Shown: positions 23,412-35,320, numbered from the stretch's first letter. The stretch: DNA of 64,000 bases from Haliotis asinina (GCF_037392515.1 NC_090288.1:60869673-60933672), one strand, 5' to 3'. Notes: generated by a model from the sequence alone, not told the origin. Numbers and translations are program-made.

Positions 23412-24186
23412 ACAAGTGCTGAAACGAGGAATACTGATAATAATCTTTTAGTTAAACTGACTCTGCAAATATTTTACATGTCTTCTATGAATGTCAGACT
23501 GTTTTCAGCTTCTGGCAGAAAGTAAAGAATTTCATTAGTAACTACTACAAAGGTAATCGGAAAGTAACAAAATACTGTGTAATGTTCGGGTTAGGTTCAC
23601 ACACTCACATTGTTTATCAGATCGTACTCACAGCCAAATGCTTTATCTACATTTCATGGTTTTAACGTCTTACGTTATCATCTAACAGATTCACCTCAGC
23701 AATAAATGACACTTGTAAAATTGAACAATTCATAGAAAGACAAAAATAACAGATTAGTAACTTCAAAAGATGGAAAGAACGGCCTGATTTGTTCTTTGAA
23801 GCGCTATAAAATAATCAATCACAGTGTTGCTGCTGTCACCTTAATTACTTTGTGTCATCGTGAATTATTTATAGTATGAATGAAGCAGTTTGTTAACACT
23901 GTAAGTATCCGTAATGCTTATCCATAACCTGGATAACATGACCGAATTATTTATAACTTAAATATATATTGTCCATATGTCATGTCTGCCTGATATATGC
24001 ACGAATGTATGAAATGGAATAATAATACAAGAAAATATGCTGTAAATTTAGGGATTGTGTGTCTCCAGACGTGTTACGTTCACATACTCTGGGTGCACGT
24101 GTTCAGCGTAATACACATAGAACATATCTGTCAGAGTGTGTTTACTCGTGTGGACCAGTGGATTCCACACGAGACATGGCCTGGTG
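20071..24186. other. Intergenic, no gene seen
   Basis: Only short frames without family features. A possible tRNA-like SINE remnant lies near 22370-22480 (GGACGTTCGATCTCC is B-box-like). An AC repeat occupies about 23371-23414. Confidence 0.5.
23371..23414. repeat. (CA)n microsatellite
   Basis: CA dinucleotide repeat with one interruption. Confidence 0.95.
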
Positions 24187-25499
24187 ACCCCCTTGGAACC
24201 ACTGTCCTGCAGAGCGCAGTGATGGGGTGACTGTCCGCCTGCCTTTGCAGTGATCGCGTGCTTGTTTTGGTGGTGAATGTATGATCGGTGTTCAAATCTA
24301 GTCACCATTTGTGAAACACGAACAGTATGGTTGAACAATTAGCATTTCACGAATGCACAGGTTGTGGTGGTTATAGAAGGAAAGTTTCAAGCTGGTAGGT
24401 TAAACATGAAAGAAGCAATCGTCGATTATCGGCAGATCATATCTTTTCACGTGGACAAATACTAAGTTTATTTCCTAATGGTTTGATTTTACGGCATTTC
24501 AATGAGCCGATATTGTTAATAATACACTTTTCCACATATATGTGACGTCTTTGCCCTATCAAATGCATAATATTCATTTTATCTATCTAAATGTGATCGT
24601 GAAGTGATCTGGGTGCAATGACTGTACACCCACTGTGCATGCTTGCAGTGATCGTATTTTTTCTTGCAGTGATCGGTATCGTACAGTCTTTTCAAACATG
24701 CGCATGGACCATGTAGAAGTGAAGATGACTGAAATATATTGTTTGGATCTAAGCTTTATTGGCACAGAATCAGAAATTAAAGTCCCACCTATTGTACGAG
24801 AAAGAACTGAGACGGCACAGCACACGTTAATGAAAAAATAACAGCACAGCACAAGTTAATGAAATAAATATTTTCCCGGCACTTGTGTGCGTGCTGCACG
24901 AACACGTGGCTGTTCCCTTCTCTGCACTCTTCCTTCGTAACAAACAGTGAACTGTGTGAATATTTTAATTTGATAGATTGTTACACAACAAAATCCTCAC
25001 AGGTATGATGGTTTGATTATGATCAGCGTTTCACTGAGTATGCTATGTTTAACAGTTTCCGAGTTAGATTGCAATTCATCGTCCTCTTCATCGTCAAACG
25101 ATGTATAGCCTAACACAAGCCTAGAAACGTTTATTAGAAATGATAGAACTAAGAGTGTCATCATAATGTGTATTATCACACTTCCAGCCTAGATGTCGCT
25201 TTCTGATTGGCTGAGCGCTTTTCAGTTATTTTCAATGTGCCCCGCTTACAAGCGCGTAACAGTTTCTATGTACTCCGCCGCTGTGAATGTCGAACTCATT
25301 TGGTACTTCGTTGTAGCCATTCTTTATCTCGAGTTACAGTGAATCACGTACCATACGTACGGAAATTACCGATATTTTGCGAATGCGATGGAAGGGAGAT
25401 AACTCTAAATTTGGTTTTCTTGGCAAAGTCAAGCAATGGCTGCAAAAAATCTTGCACCCTTGCTTCAAACAATTCAAAGTTAACATTGGGAACACAAAC

Positions 25500-27330
25500 A
25501 AACATCGAGGATGCATCAACCCATGTTCGCCTCCCGGCCAGTGAAGAACTTGTATTGTGTGTATGCTAAAAAGTGGCTACATGGGTTTGTTATCCTGGGG
25601 AGGTGGGGAGGAGATACAATCAATGCCTCTGTCCTCGGCCGACCACATTGCACGCACAAATTGAATCAGCTTTCATCTGTGAAGAGCACACGAGACCACT
25701 TGTCATGATGTCTACTCCAACTCAAACTCGCTTGCCTGTGACGTGGTGTTAGTCCGGCTGCCTTTAAACGTCGACGACCGGTGCTCCCGGATATCGTTAC
25801 ATTGTTAAAGGTCACATGCAACCAAAAAATCAAACATAATTAAAACACATTTATCACTTATTCATGACATATAATATACATTGCTGCTTTTAAAAAAACA
25901 AATAAACACAATTATAACCGTACAATCGCGATTCAAAAGTGCAGTATTTTGTACTTGGGCTTACTTCCCCCGAAACGAAGCCCTCGGGAGACCGAACCCG
26001 GTCATAGCGGGTGGATATGCTCTCAAGTGTAACGACGGCTTCCGATTGGCTGTTTCATTTGCTGATGTGCTGAGGGTTCATTGTGTGTACAGAAAGATTA
26101 TCTGTTTGATGGGCATTTTAGAAGTATAGCCAGTCACAAGAAAGTAAGAATCTTTGTGGATAACAACTTCTTTTTGTGTACTTGATGCGTCGTTTCAGTA
26201 TGGATTCATATACTGTTGTCAAACAAAATCATATACACGAAAAGAAGTCGTTATCCATGAAGAATGTATATAGAGATGTTGGGTTTAGAAAATACATGTT
26301 CTCTGAATTTGCGCTCGATCCAATAAAAATGTCAGTAGAGATGGTAAACTACTGGGTGGCTGGAATCTCGTCCAAGTACAAAGCAGGACTTGAAACTGAC
26401 AAGAGTTTGCACAAGTTTCCGTCAGATCCAGTCATCCGAAAAAAATGGATGCAGTTTGTTTGCAACCCACAGACATAAAAACATGTTATGTGTATCACAC
26501 GTGCCTAATTACATGATGTGGCAGACACGGGACTTGGTTGCACGTGTCATGAATCAACTTATTTTCTTTATGTCGTATAGCCTGATAGGTGTTAAGTTCA
26601 ATTTGCACGTGGTCAATGATTGAAGCTGTGTATTGCATGTTGTCTTTAGCAGACAGGCAGACAGACATATAGGTGTGAATAAACCAGACACTGAGCTTTC
26701 TCTGTGACAGAGACTGCTTACCACAATCAACAAGTTGTTTTACGTAACGAGTAGATTATTTACTTGTTTGTGTACACAACCAAGATTAGACTACTGCTCA
26801 CGACCTCAGACGCTGGGCATGCATACTGTTTCAAGCTCCGCGAACCTAGTCACTGCGCATGCGTTATGGGCGCAGCGCAGCACAGCTGTTGAAACCAGTT
26901 TTCCCCCCAGCGCTGGGGGGAATTTAGAGAAACGTTTGAACTCCGATTTCACGGGCTTTTTTTTCATCGCGTTTTTTTCAACTTTATAGGTTGAATTGGC
27001 ATTTTTTATGATTTGTTCCGGTAAGTGCACACCGAAAGGTACCAGAATCTGCAAAGTTGTGTTTTACGTTGCATGTGACCTTTAACATTGGAGTGTTCTG
27101 CTGGAAGATCTGCTGCGTTAAGGAATCGGTGTCATAACGCAGCGTTAATCACGTGCCTATCATCCAAGACTGCTGACTAGTTTGAATTCTTGAAATCTCT
27201 ACCAACAGCACCCTGACTCACATAAAAGCGGATAGCAACCTACTGCTGAATTTGACTAGGTCTATGATCTGACACTCTCACAGTCCCTGAACCAAATTAT
27301 TTTGCCTACATCCTAGCTTCCCTGCAATGC
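25500..27330 (-). pseudogene. Tc1-like transposase relic, split by an insertion
   Basis: Read on the minus strand, 27330-27091 gives a paired-HTH-like segment (DDRHVINAAL, HRFLNAADLPAEHSNV). 25799-25600 continues with TISGSTGRRRLKAAGLTPRH and KWSRVLFTDES, the region of the first catalytic Asp of Tc1/mariner transposases. The two parts are separated by the 1281 bp element at 25805-27085. The frame also carries internal stops and loses recognisable homology before the second Asp and the Glu, so it is inactive. Confidence 0.75.
25805..27085 (+). mobile_element. THAP-fragment-bearing DNA transposon, copy A (1281 bp)
   Basis: Ends are inverted: TTAAAGGTCACATGCAAC at the left and its complement at the right, flanked by CATTG on both sides (25800-25804 and 27086-27090), a likely 5 bp target duplication. 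Near 26176-26478 a frame contains VAGISSKYKAG and SLHKFPSDPVIRKKWMQFV, which matches the front half of a THAP zinc finger (C-x-C ... HKFP ... W). In this copy Trp and Ile stand where copy B has the two Cys. A second frame, 26735-26989, is conserved between copies but unrecognised. A 30-base imperfect inverted repeat lies at 26151-26181/26233-26263. No full transposase is present, so it is non-autonomous. Confidence 0.75.
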
Positions 27331-28829
27331 TAAAGTTCTTAATGAAGGGAGTCTAGATTTCCCCAGGTTCAGAATCCCTGGTGTCCTTGGGGCTCCTTTT
27401 CAATTTATAATAGGTTTGTTGGTTGCCATCAAAATTTATGATTATCTCTTCATAGACTAAGCATTAGTCTAGGTCTGACACATTTCAGCAAGCGTGACGC
27501 CCATTTCTGGTGTCCACCGACGGGAAATTACTGGGATATCGCTAAGGGCGGCGTAAACCTATATTCACAATACTGGTATCGGTGATACTAATGGCGTGTA
27601 ATTTTATTACATATATTTGGAACTACAAATATCCCTGAATACGTCTTATGAAAATTATTCAGAGACTATTTAAATAGTACAAGAAGTACGACTTGTTCTC
27701 TTTCCATGTCTCTCATGATACACGGATTGATTATATATATTCCACATTATATACAAGTTTGTCTGTGTGGTGATCACTGATCAGTTGGTCAACAGCAAAT
27801 CTCTGTGAGTAGTTGTAAGTCTGTTAATGGAAAGTCGGATTATGGCGCATATTTCCGCTAAATGACATCACTGATCAATTTTCACACTTTGGTGATACAT
27901 TCATGTGTCTCTGGTTCGCGGTTTGCATAGGGAACAAGCTGTGGCTTTATGTACTATGGGTAGAGATTTTGTGATTTTGCAGGTGGATAATGTCTTTGGC
28001 TTGATATACATTGTCATACGTGTACGCTTGGTAAATATGAATTATTGCCTTTGTTTTTATAAGTGTTATGGTCATTGTCTCTATTTTCAAATCTCCGTGT
28101 TTCTGCACACAGTGATTAACAACTGCAGAAAAGGCATCCATAAAAGGGCAATATCCACACCTAACCCCCTCATTCATGTTGCTAAGTCTGAAACTGACTG
28201 AAAAAATACTTTGCTACATCGAAAACCCTACTTATTTCATATTTTCGATAAATTTTAAGAAAACGTGTGCAGAAATTTCCTATCACTGCATATTCCAAAT
28301 TTCCGATCACTGAATTATGTGTTCACTGTACTCCCGCGATCACTTCACTGAATATCGGGTTTACATTTTGTACAATATCTTCTTAAGTTTTGATCTGGAT
28401 GACTTCCTCTTTCACAGAGGGTACTGCTGGTGATACCTATTAACCCTGTTTGTCATTCATATGAAAAATGGAAATAAATTTGAAATAAAATCAGTATTTT
28501 TCTACGTGAAAAGATATGATCTGCCGATAATCGACGATTGCTTCTTTCATGTTTAACCTACCAACTTGAAACTTTCCTTCTATAACCACCACGTCCCGTG
28601 CATTCGTGAAATGCTAATTGTTCAACCATACTGTTCGTGTTTCACAAATGGTGACTAGATTTTTAACACCGATCTTACATTCGCCACCAAAACAAGCACG
28701 CGATCACTGCAAAGGCAGGCGCACAGTCACCCCATCACTGCGCTCTGCAGGACAGTGGTTCCAGGGGTGATATCGCTACAATGAAGCATCACAATCATCG
28801 GTTTCCATACGTCACAATCAAATGATGTC

Positions 28830-28945
28830 ACAAATTACTCTGCCATTTGTGTTTCAGGGGAATGAAGCTCCACCGACGAAAAAACAAAAATAAAAGAAAA
28901 AACACCCTCAAACAAACAAACAAACAACAAACAAACAAACCTCGC
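28830..28945. repeat. A-rich / (CAAA)n simple repeat
   Basis: Runs of AAAACAAAAA and repeated CAAACAAA units. Confidence 0.8.
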
Positions 28946-29239
28946 ACCCCGATGAAAAAATAACAATGATAGTGCATATTTAAGTTTATCAACATTCGTA
29001 AGCATTCTTATGGCAAAATTCAGCATTGCCCTGGATCACCCAGGCTGGTGGTTACAGTCACATGACTTATCCCACTGGATACCCATTTTCTGTTGGGTGA
29101 GCAAAGGCAATTTTGTACGAACTCACTTACCTAAGGTGAGGCCACACATGCTTCGTTGTGGGGCAGGATTGGAGTTTGAACTCTCAAAAATTAAACTCCC
29201 AAGCACAGCTACCCGTACCATTATCACTATTTTATTATT

Positions 29240-29575
29240 ATAGGATATCTATATGGCGCACCTATCCATGCAACTAGTGCCTGCTCAAGGCGCTGACATT
29301 TATCCAAGTACTTTGTCCAAGTTTATAGCACGTTGCTGTACTTGCAACAAGGTGTTTGCATGTATTCATGCGGCCACCATATAGTCATGTACCAAAGGAT
29401 TCGTGGGTTCTGTTCAGTGCACAGGGTTGTGACAATAAGGAAAGAGTCTGCACAAAGGTGACTCCAAGGGTTTTACAACCGGTCATAGGTGGACTCGATC
29501 CCGACTCCCCAACCTCGCTAGATCACTAGCCTGGCGCTTTGCCAGCACGCCCACCGTGCCCCATACCAGTAAGTA
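29240..29575 (-). repeat. Second SINE-like family with tRNA-like head
   Basis: On the minus strand the end near 29575 reads GGGGCACGGTGGGCGTGCTGG, then about 50 bases later GGGATCGAGTCC, an A/B-box arrangement. Its body ends with AGCGCCTTGAGCAGGC. It differs from the AAACTCACTCACT-tailed family. A related tRNA-like block lies at about 29040-29200. 29576-29935 holds nothing else I can name. Confidence 0.55.
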
Positions 29576-29935
29576 AAACATCCACTGGTTGTAAGCATGT
29601 GTCAATAAATGTCACAGCCACACGATCCCCTGATCGGATACAAAGAAAGAAAATACATGCATATGATAGGTATGGTCAACATGAGAGTGAATAGATGGAG
29701 GCATAGAGAAGACGACTTCCAGGCAGGATCGATATCTATGTACCATGGAGTTGAGGAAAATAGTCAACACTGAGCTAGAACTGAGGGACACTTTCAGGAA
29801 TTAACGATACAGATCGAGATAGGAAACTGCGGAACTGATGTTAAGATGTCTTCTACTGAATATTGCACGCAGACGTCCCCAATCACAGTGGATACTGCAG
29901 TGTGGAGGTCATCAACAGAAGCTTTAGATGACCCC

Positions 29936-30535
29936 GTTTCTCATGAATTTGACTTGAGAGTTCGGCTCCATCTATGATTCAGCTTGAGAACTCGACTTCA
30001 ACAAAGATTCATCTTGAGAACCTGGCCTTCTCTATCATTCGGCTTGAGAACTTGGCTCTATCTGTCATTCAAAATGAGAATTAAGTGCCGTCTCTGATTC
30101 GGCTTGAGAACTTGGTTCTAGCTTTGATTCAGTTTGAGAACTCGACTCTATCTATGATTCGGCTTGAGAACTTGATACTACGTGTGATTTGGCTTGAGAA
30201 CTAGGATCTATCTCTGACTCAGTTTGAGAACTTAGCTCTATCTATAATTCAGCATGTCTACTTGAGAACAGCTTGAGAACACTGGTCTGTCTATGATTCC
30301 GCTTGAAAAGTCAGCTCTATGATTTGGCTTGAAAACACGGCTTGAGAACTCAGTTCTATCTACGATTCAGCCTGAGAACTGGGCTTGGGAACTCAGCTCT
30401 ATATATGATTCAGCTTGGGAACTTGTCTGTACATATGATCTGGCTTGAGAAGCCAGCTCTATCGATAGTTCAGATTGAGAACTCGGCTTTAGAATTTAGC
30501 TCTATCTATGATACCTCTTGCGGACTCGACTGTAT
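29936..30535. repeat. 30-bp minisatellite, left block
   Basis: About 20 diverged tandem units of consensus TATGATTCGGCTTGAGAACT followed by CGGCTCTATC. Units are contiguous with no unique spacers. The array resumes at 33313-33452 and 34752-35320; the gaps are transposon insertions. Confidence 0.95.
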
Positions 30536-30679
30536 GTATACTCTATGCTCTTTGCTCTATGCAAAAGAAACGTCACCCTATCAGAACTTTTGCCAGATAT
30601 GTTTCACCTTAATTATAATTACTTTGTCACTTTTCATATGCTAGCCAGACCTGGTTCGTAGCCAATGTTCAAGAAAATC

Positions 30680-33312
30680 TGGTTTCAGATTCTGTATTTG
30701 ACACAATAACAATTCGTCAAAACACTGTTACTAAAGTAATGATCGGGCGGGTTTTTTTGCTAGTGTTTCATTAAAATAACAATGCATGTGCATCCCGAGC
30801 TCTCATCCCTATAAGAAGAGCCACCGAAGAAGCACCGAATCATTCAGTGTTCGATAGTAGCGAAATGCCACGATTGTCAAGGGAACAGAGGGACCGAGGT
30901 TTTAGGAAGACTGAATGATGATCAGGCTGCAAGACATGTTGCAAATTATTTTTCTGTTCATGTTCAAACAATATACCTCTTGCAGTAATGGGTCAAAGCC
31001 ACTGGAAGCACAGCTGATCGTCCTCACGGTGGAAGACCGCCTGTGACAACGTTGAGGCAAAATTGGCATAGTGTCCGTCATCACCTGGAAAATCGTTTCG
31101 CTAGGGCTACAGAATCTGCTCGAACAACCATTGACATTCACCGGAGACCAATCAGGGCCGACACAGTGAGGAGGCTTTTGAGGCAGAGAAACGTGATATG
31201 CTTAAAGGTCACATGCAACGTAAAACACAACTTTGCAGATTCTGGTACCTTCCGGTGGGCACTAACCGAAACAAATCATAAAAAATGCCAATTCAACCTA
31301 TAAAGTTGAAAAAAACGCGATGAAACAAAAGCCCGCGAAATCGGAGTTTAAACGTTTCACTAAATTCCCCCCAGCGCTGGGGGAAAAACTGGTTTCAGCA
31401 GCTGTGCTGCGCTGCGTCCATAACACATGCGCAGTGAATAGGTTCGAGGAGCTTGAAACAGTATGCATGCCCAGCGTCTGAGGTCGTGAGCAGTAGTCTA
31501 GTCTTGGTTGTGTACACAAACAAGTAAATAATCTACTCGTTACGTAAAACAACTTGTTGGTTGTTGTAAGCAGTCTGTCACAGAGAAAGCTCAGTGTCTG
31601 ACTTATTCACACCTATATGTCTGTCTGCCTGTCTGCTAAAGACAACATGCAATACACAGCTTCAATCATTGACCACGTGCAATTTGAACTTAACACCTAT
31701 CAGACTATACGACATAAAGAAAATAAGTTGATTTATGACTCGTGCACCCGAGTCCCGTGTGTGCCACATTATGTAATTAGGCACGTGTGATACACATGAC
31801 ATGTTTTTATGTCTGTGGGTTGCAAACAAACTACATTCATTTTTTTCGGATGACTGGATCTGACGGAAACTAGTGCAAACTCTTGTCAGATTCAAGTCCT
31901 GCTTTGTACTTGGACGAAAGACAGATTCCAGCCACGCAGTAGTTTACCATCTCTACTGACATGACTTTTTTATTGGATCGAGCGCAAATTCAGAGAACAT
32001 ATATTTTCCAAACCCAACATCTCTATATACATTCTTCATGGATAACGACTTCTTTTAGTGTATATAATTTTGTTTGACAACAGTATATGAATCCATACTG
32101 AAACGACGCATCAAGTACACAAAAAGAAGTTGTTATCCATAAAGAATCTTACTTTCTTCTGACTGACTATACTTCTGAAATGCCCATCAAACAGATCATC
32201 GTTCTGTACACACAATGAACCCTCAGCACATCAGCAAATGAAACAGCCAATCGGAAGCCGCCGTTACACTTGAGTGCACATCCACACGCTATGACTGGGT
32301 TCGGTCTCCCACGGGCTTCGTTTCGGGGGAAGTAAGCCCAAATACAAAATATTGCACATCTGAATCGCGATTGTACGCTTATAGTTTTGTTTATTTGTTT
32401 TTTAAAAGCATCAATGTATATTATATGTCATGAATAAGTGATAAATGTGTTTTAATTATGTTTGATTTTGTGGTTGCATGTGACCTTTAAGCCTTACCGC
32501 GGTCCGATCCTCACTGTTTGACATTGTCGTTTCCAGTGGGCCTCATATCATCGGAATTGGCGTCACCGGAAGTGGCAAACTGTAGCCTTCTCTGACAAAA
32601 GCCGGTACTGCGTCTCGACGGCCGAGTGAGGGTGTGGCGACGACGCGGGGAGCGTTTAGCAGATGACTGTGCCCTGGACAGAGACTTGTGGGGAGGTTCG
32701 AGCATATTGGTGTGAGCTGCTATTGCTCTCAGTCACAAACTTGCCCCTATGGTGTTACAGGATATCACACGTGGTAGAGGAAATGGTATAACATCTGCCC
32801 GCTACATTGATCAGGCGCTGAGACCCTTCGTCGTGCTACATTTTGGCCGTCGTGGAAAACATATCTTCCAGCAGGACAATACGTGCCCATACTGCCAGAA
32901 CAAGTAGGGACTTTCCTCGTCAACGCGGCATACAGACTCCTCAATGACCTGCCCTCAGTCCAGACGTAAACCCGATAGGGCACTTGTGGGACGAGAGTCA
33001 GAGGAGGTTCAAAGGCCGACAACTGCAGCTGAACTCTCTCAGGCGTATCACCTAGTCTGAGCTCAAGTTCCTATGCTCTTCATCATCCATCTCATCCATT
33101 TCATGTGCAACAATGCAACGCTGATGTCATCGCTCAAGGTGGCCATAAACATTATTGACTTTCGGATCGCACTGTCGCGCCACCAGTCGTCAATTTGACT
33201 TGTAACCGTCTGATATTCGTCTTTAAGTATTGAACATCAAGTATGTCAGTTTGAAATCTTTCCGACAATTGTTGGTATTAACATGTGTTTGAATTAAACG
33301 GTTTAAAATTTC
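30680..33312 (+). pseudogene. Tc1-like transposon relic split by a THAP-bearing element
   Basis: The plus strand begins a transposase-like reading near 30865 (MPRLSREQRDRG), then RPTVTT-like sequence, RQNWHSVRHHLENRFARATE and RRPIRADTVRRLLRQRNVIC up to about 31201. After the insertion at 31202-32490 it continues to LSPDVNPIGHLWDESQRRF near 33000, where family members have NPIE; the catalytic Glu is Gly here. Stops and frameshifts are present, so it is dead. It lies inside the 30-bp minisatellite. Its own outer ends are not clear. Confidence 0.8.
31202..32490 (-). mobile_element. THAP-fragment-bearing DNA transposon, copy B (1289 bp)
   Basis: Reverse-complement copy of 25805-27085, with the same TTAAAGGTCACATGCAAC ends. 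The 84-aa frame at 31552-31298 is nearly identical to the one in copy A. In the THAP-like region (about 31960-31790, minus) this copy keeps NYCVAGICLSSKYKAG, with both Cys, but the downstream frame is interrupted. No target duplication longer than 2 bases is apparent. Confidence 0.75.
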
Positions 33313-33452
33313 CTCAGTGTATAATTCGGCGTGAGAACTTGACACTATCTATGATTTGGCTTGTGAACTCGACTTTACTGATGTTTCAAAAAAAAAACTC
33401 GACCATATAGAAGTCAGTTCTATCTATGACTCGGCTTGAGAACTCGTTTATA
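33313..33452. repeat. 30-bp minisatellite, middle block
   Basis: Continuation of the GGCTTGAGAACT array between the Tc1 relic and the intact Tc1 element. Confidence 0.9.
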
Positions 33453-34749
33453 CAGTATGGTTCAAAATTATTGAGAATAGCTAAAGCATTTCATATTATT
33501 AAACGAGAACAAATCAGATAAAATTGAATGTATTGTGAAAGTGAACTGACCTTTTCATGTTGTGTAGGTAACAATTTAATATTTTATCAAGTCTCCTTGA
33601 GCTTCACGGCACAGTCTAAGACGGGTAGGCATACTTCCTATCAGAGAGGTTAGTGTCTCGTGAGTTATGCTGTCCCAGTATCGGACCACTTCTCTCTTCA
33701 TGTCTTCAATTTTTGTCAACCCCTTTTGATTCACACATTCCTTCATCATCCCCCAAATGTTCTCAATGGGATTTAAGTCAGGACTATATGCAGGAAATGG
33801 TAATGCAGTCACATTTTTCTCCTGAAACCACTGCTTGGCATGTTTTGCGGTGTGTTTAGGATCATTATCTTGCTGCAAAATCCAGTCATTTCCATAAAAC
33901 ACATGTGCACTTGGAAGCAGAAAATTATCTAATATGTTAGTGTAGCGTTGACTTGTCAGATTTCCCTCAAACACACACAGCGGGGTCGTTCCTAATAAGG
34001 ATATCCCTCCCCATACATGAAACTTTGGGCTGTATTTAGGTCGTCGATACAACGGTGCTGACGCAGACTTTGTCAATATTTTCACATTGTTGGGATATAC
34101 CCATATTGAGCTTTCATCAGTAAAAATCACATTTTCCCAGTCAAAGTTTTCATGTGCCAAACACCACTCAACACGCCTGTCTTTATGTTCTTGTTTCATG
34201 AGAGGAGAAAGAATTCCAGTCTTTTTCTCCCATCCAAGATCAATCAAATTTCTTCTAACTGTAGATTTTGATACAACTGTTGATCCCCTTTCTATCATTT
34301 CATACCTGATGTTGGAGATGCTTGCCCTTTGCTTTTTAGACGCTAAAATTCCCAGCCGGACGCGATCTGAGAAGTCCAATTTTCTGGGTCTCCCTGCTCC
34401 TTTCTGATGCCCAAAATCCTTTCCCTCTTTAAAATTCTTCCTAATCCTATACACAGTAGAAAGAGGAGTTCCTGTTCTCTCTGCCAGTGTATTTACACCA
34501 TCAATTCCTTGATTACACAACTCAAAAATCAACCTTCTTTTATCTTCAGCAGACATTGTTGACAGTGCTGAGGAAAATGACGTCTGCTACAAATTCAGGG
34601 GAGGTAACTCTAATTGTACTATACTCAGTAGGCCAAGATGAGTTACCTCCCTTATACCATTACTTAGTTTTAAGTATCAGTGAATCAGTTGAGGTGTTAG
34701 GATAGCTCAAAGTAAGAAGAAAAATTCTCAATAATTATGAACCAGACTA
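33453..34749 (-). mobile_element. Intact-looking Tc1-type transposon (1297 bp)
   Basis: Left end CAGTATGGTTCAAAATTATT (33453 on) pairs with the complement of the right end (34724-34749), 24 of 26 bases matching. TA dinucleotides at 33451-33452 and 34750-34751 are the target duplication. The single gene inside is uninterrupted. The element sits inside the 30-bp minisatellite, whose units resume directly on both sides. Confidence 0.93.
33576..34556 (-). CDS. Tc1/mariner transposase, DD34E, full length (326 aa)
   Basis: This is a cut-and-paste transposase of the IS630-Tc1-mariner superfamily, predicted to act in the nucleus on the inverted ends of its own element. The N-terminal 110 residues form the paired helix-turn-helix region with the GRPRKL AT-hook-like linker at 55-60. 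The catalytic triad is present: D147 (FTDES), D230 (QQDNDPKH) and E265 (NPIENIW), with 34 residues between the second Asp and the Glu. VWGGIS at 181-186 is also typical. Length is normal for Tc1 (about 340). There is no stop or frameshift and the start ATG is the first in frame, so the gene could still be active. The host annotation would treat it as a transposon gene. Confidence 0.95.
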   Translation of the reverse strand: MSAEDKRRLIFELCNQGIDGVNTLAERTGTPLSTVYRIRKNFKEGKDFGHQKGAGRPRKLDFSDRVRLGILASKKQRASISNIRYEMIERGSTVVSKSTVRRNLIDLGWEKKTGILSPLMKQEHKDRRVEWCLAHENFDWENVIFTDESSIWVYPNNVKILTKSASAPLYRRPKYSPKFHVWGGISLLGTTPLCVFEGNLTSQRYTNILDNFLLPSAHVFYGNDWILQQDNDPKHTAKHAKQWFQEKNVTALPFPAYSPDLNPIENIWGMMKECVNQKGLTKIEDMKREVVRYWDSITHETLTSLIGSMPTRLRLCREAQGDLIKY

Positions 34750-34751
34750 TA

Positions 34752-35320
34752 TCCATCATTCGGCTATAGAGCTTGGCTCTGTCCATTTGGCTAATCGGAT
34801 CTACGTTTCAGCTTGAAAACTCGACTTTATAATTCCGCTTGAGAAGTCAGCCGTATCTACGATTCGGCTTGAGAACACAGCTCTATCTGTAACTGAGTTT
34901 GAGAAGATGGCTCTATCTATGATTCGGCTTGAGAACTCGACTCTATGATTTGGCTAGAAAACTTGATTCTACATGATTTGGCTTGAGAACTCGGCTTGAG
35001 AAGTCGGCTTCAGAACGTGGAGTGATCTCTGACTGAACTTGAGAACTCTGCTCGATCTATAATTCAGCTTGAGAACACTGCTCTATCTATAATTCAGCTT
35101 GAGAACTCGGTTCTGTCTATGATTCAGCTTGAGAATTCGGCTCTATCTATGATTCGTGTCGAGGACTTTGCTCTATCAATGATTCGGCTTCAGAAGTGAG
35201 CTCTGTCCAAATTTCGGCTTGAGAACTCGTCTCTATCGATGATTCAGTGTGAGAAGTTGGTTCTATCTCTGATTCGGCTTGAGAACTCAGCTCTATCTAT
35301 GATTTAGCTTGAGAACTCGG
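34752..35320. repeat. 30-bp minisatellite, right block
   Basis: About 19 further units of the GGCTTGAGAACT array, ending near 35325. Confidence 0.93.

Larger units (their letters stand above)
24187..28768. mobile_element. 4.6 kb unit bounded by ~265 bp inverted repeats
   Basis: Arm 24187-24453 is the reverse complement of 28504-28768 with few mismatches. Shared landmarks are CCACTGTCCTGCAGAGCGCA, GCACGCGATCACTGCAAAGG (complement on the left) and AAGATATGATCTGCCGATAA. Further GCAGTGATCG motifs lie just inside both arms (24645-24680, 28285-28355), as subterminal motifs of a DNA transposon often do. No transposase of its own is evident. The interior has been hit by a Tc1-like element and then by a THAP-bearing element. 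No clear target duplication is seen at the outer edges. Confidence 0.65.

Noticed and set aside
25207-25569. 120-aa plus-strand frame
   Set aside because: It overlaps the downstream edge of a minus-strand Tc1 relic and shows no family motif.
29936-30535. Regular repeats reminiscent of a CRISPR array
   Set aside because: Units are contiguous with no unique spacers, diverge freely, and the organism is an animal.
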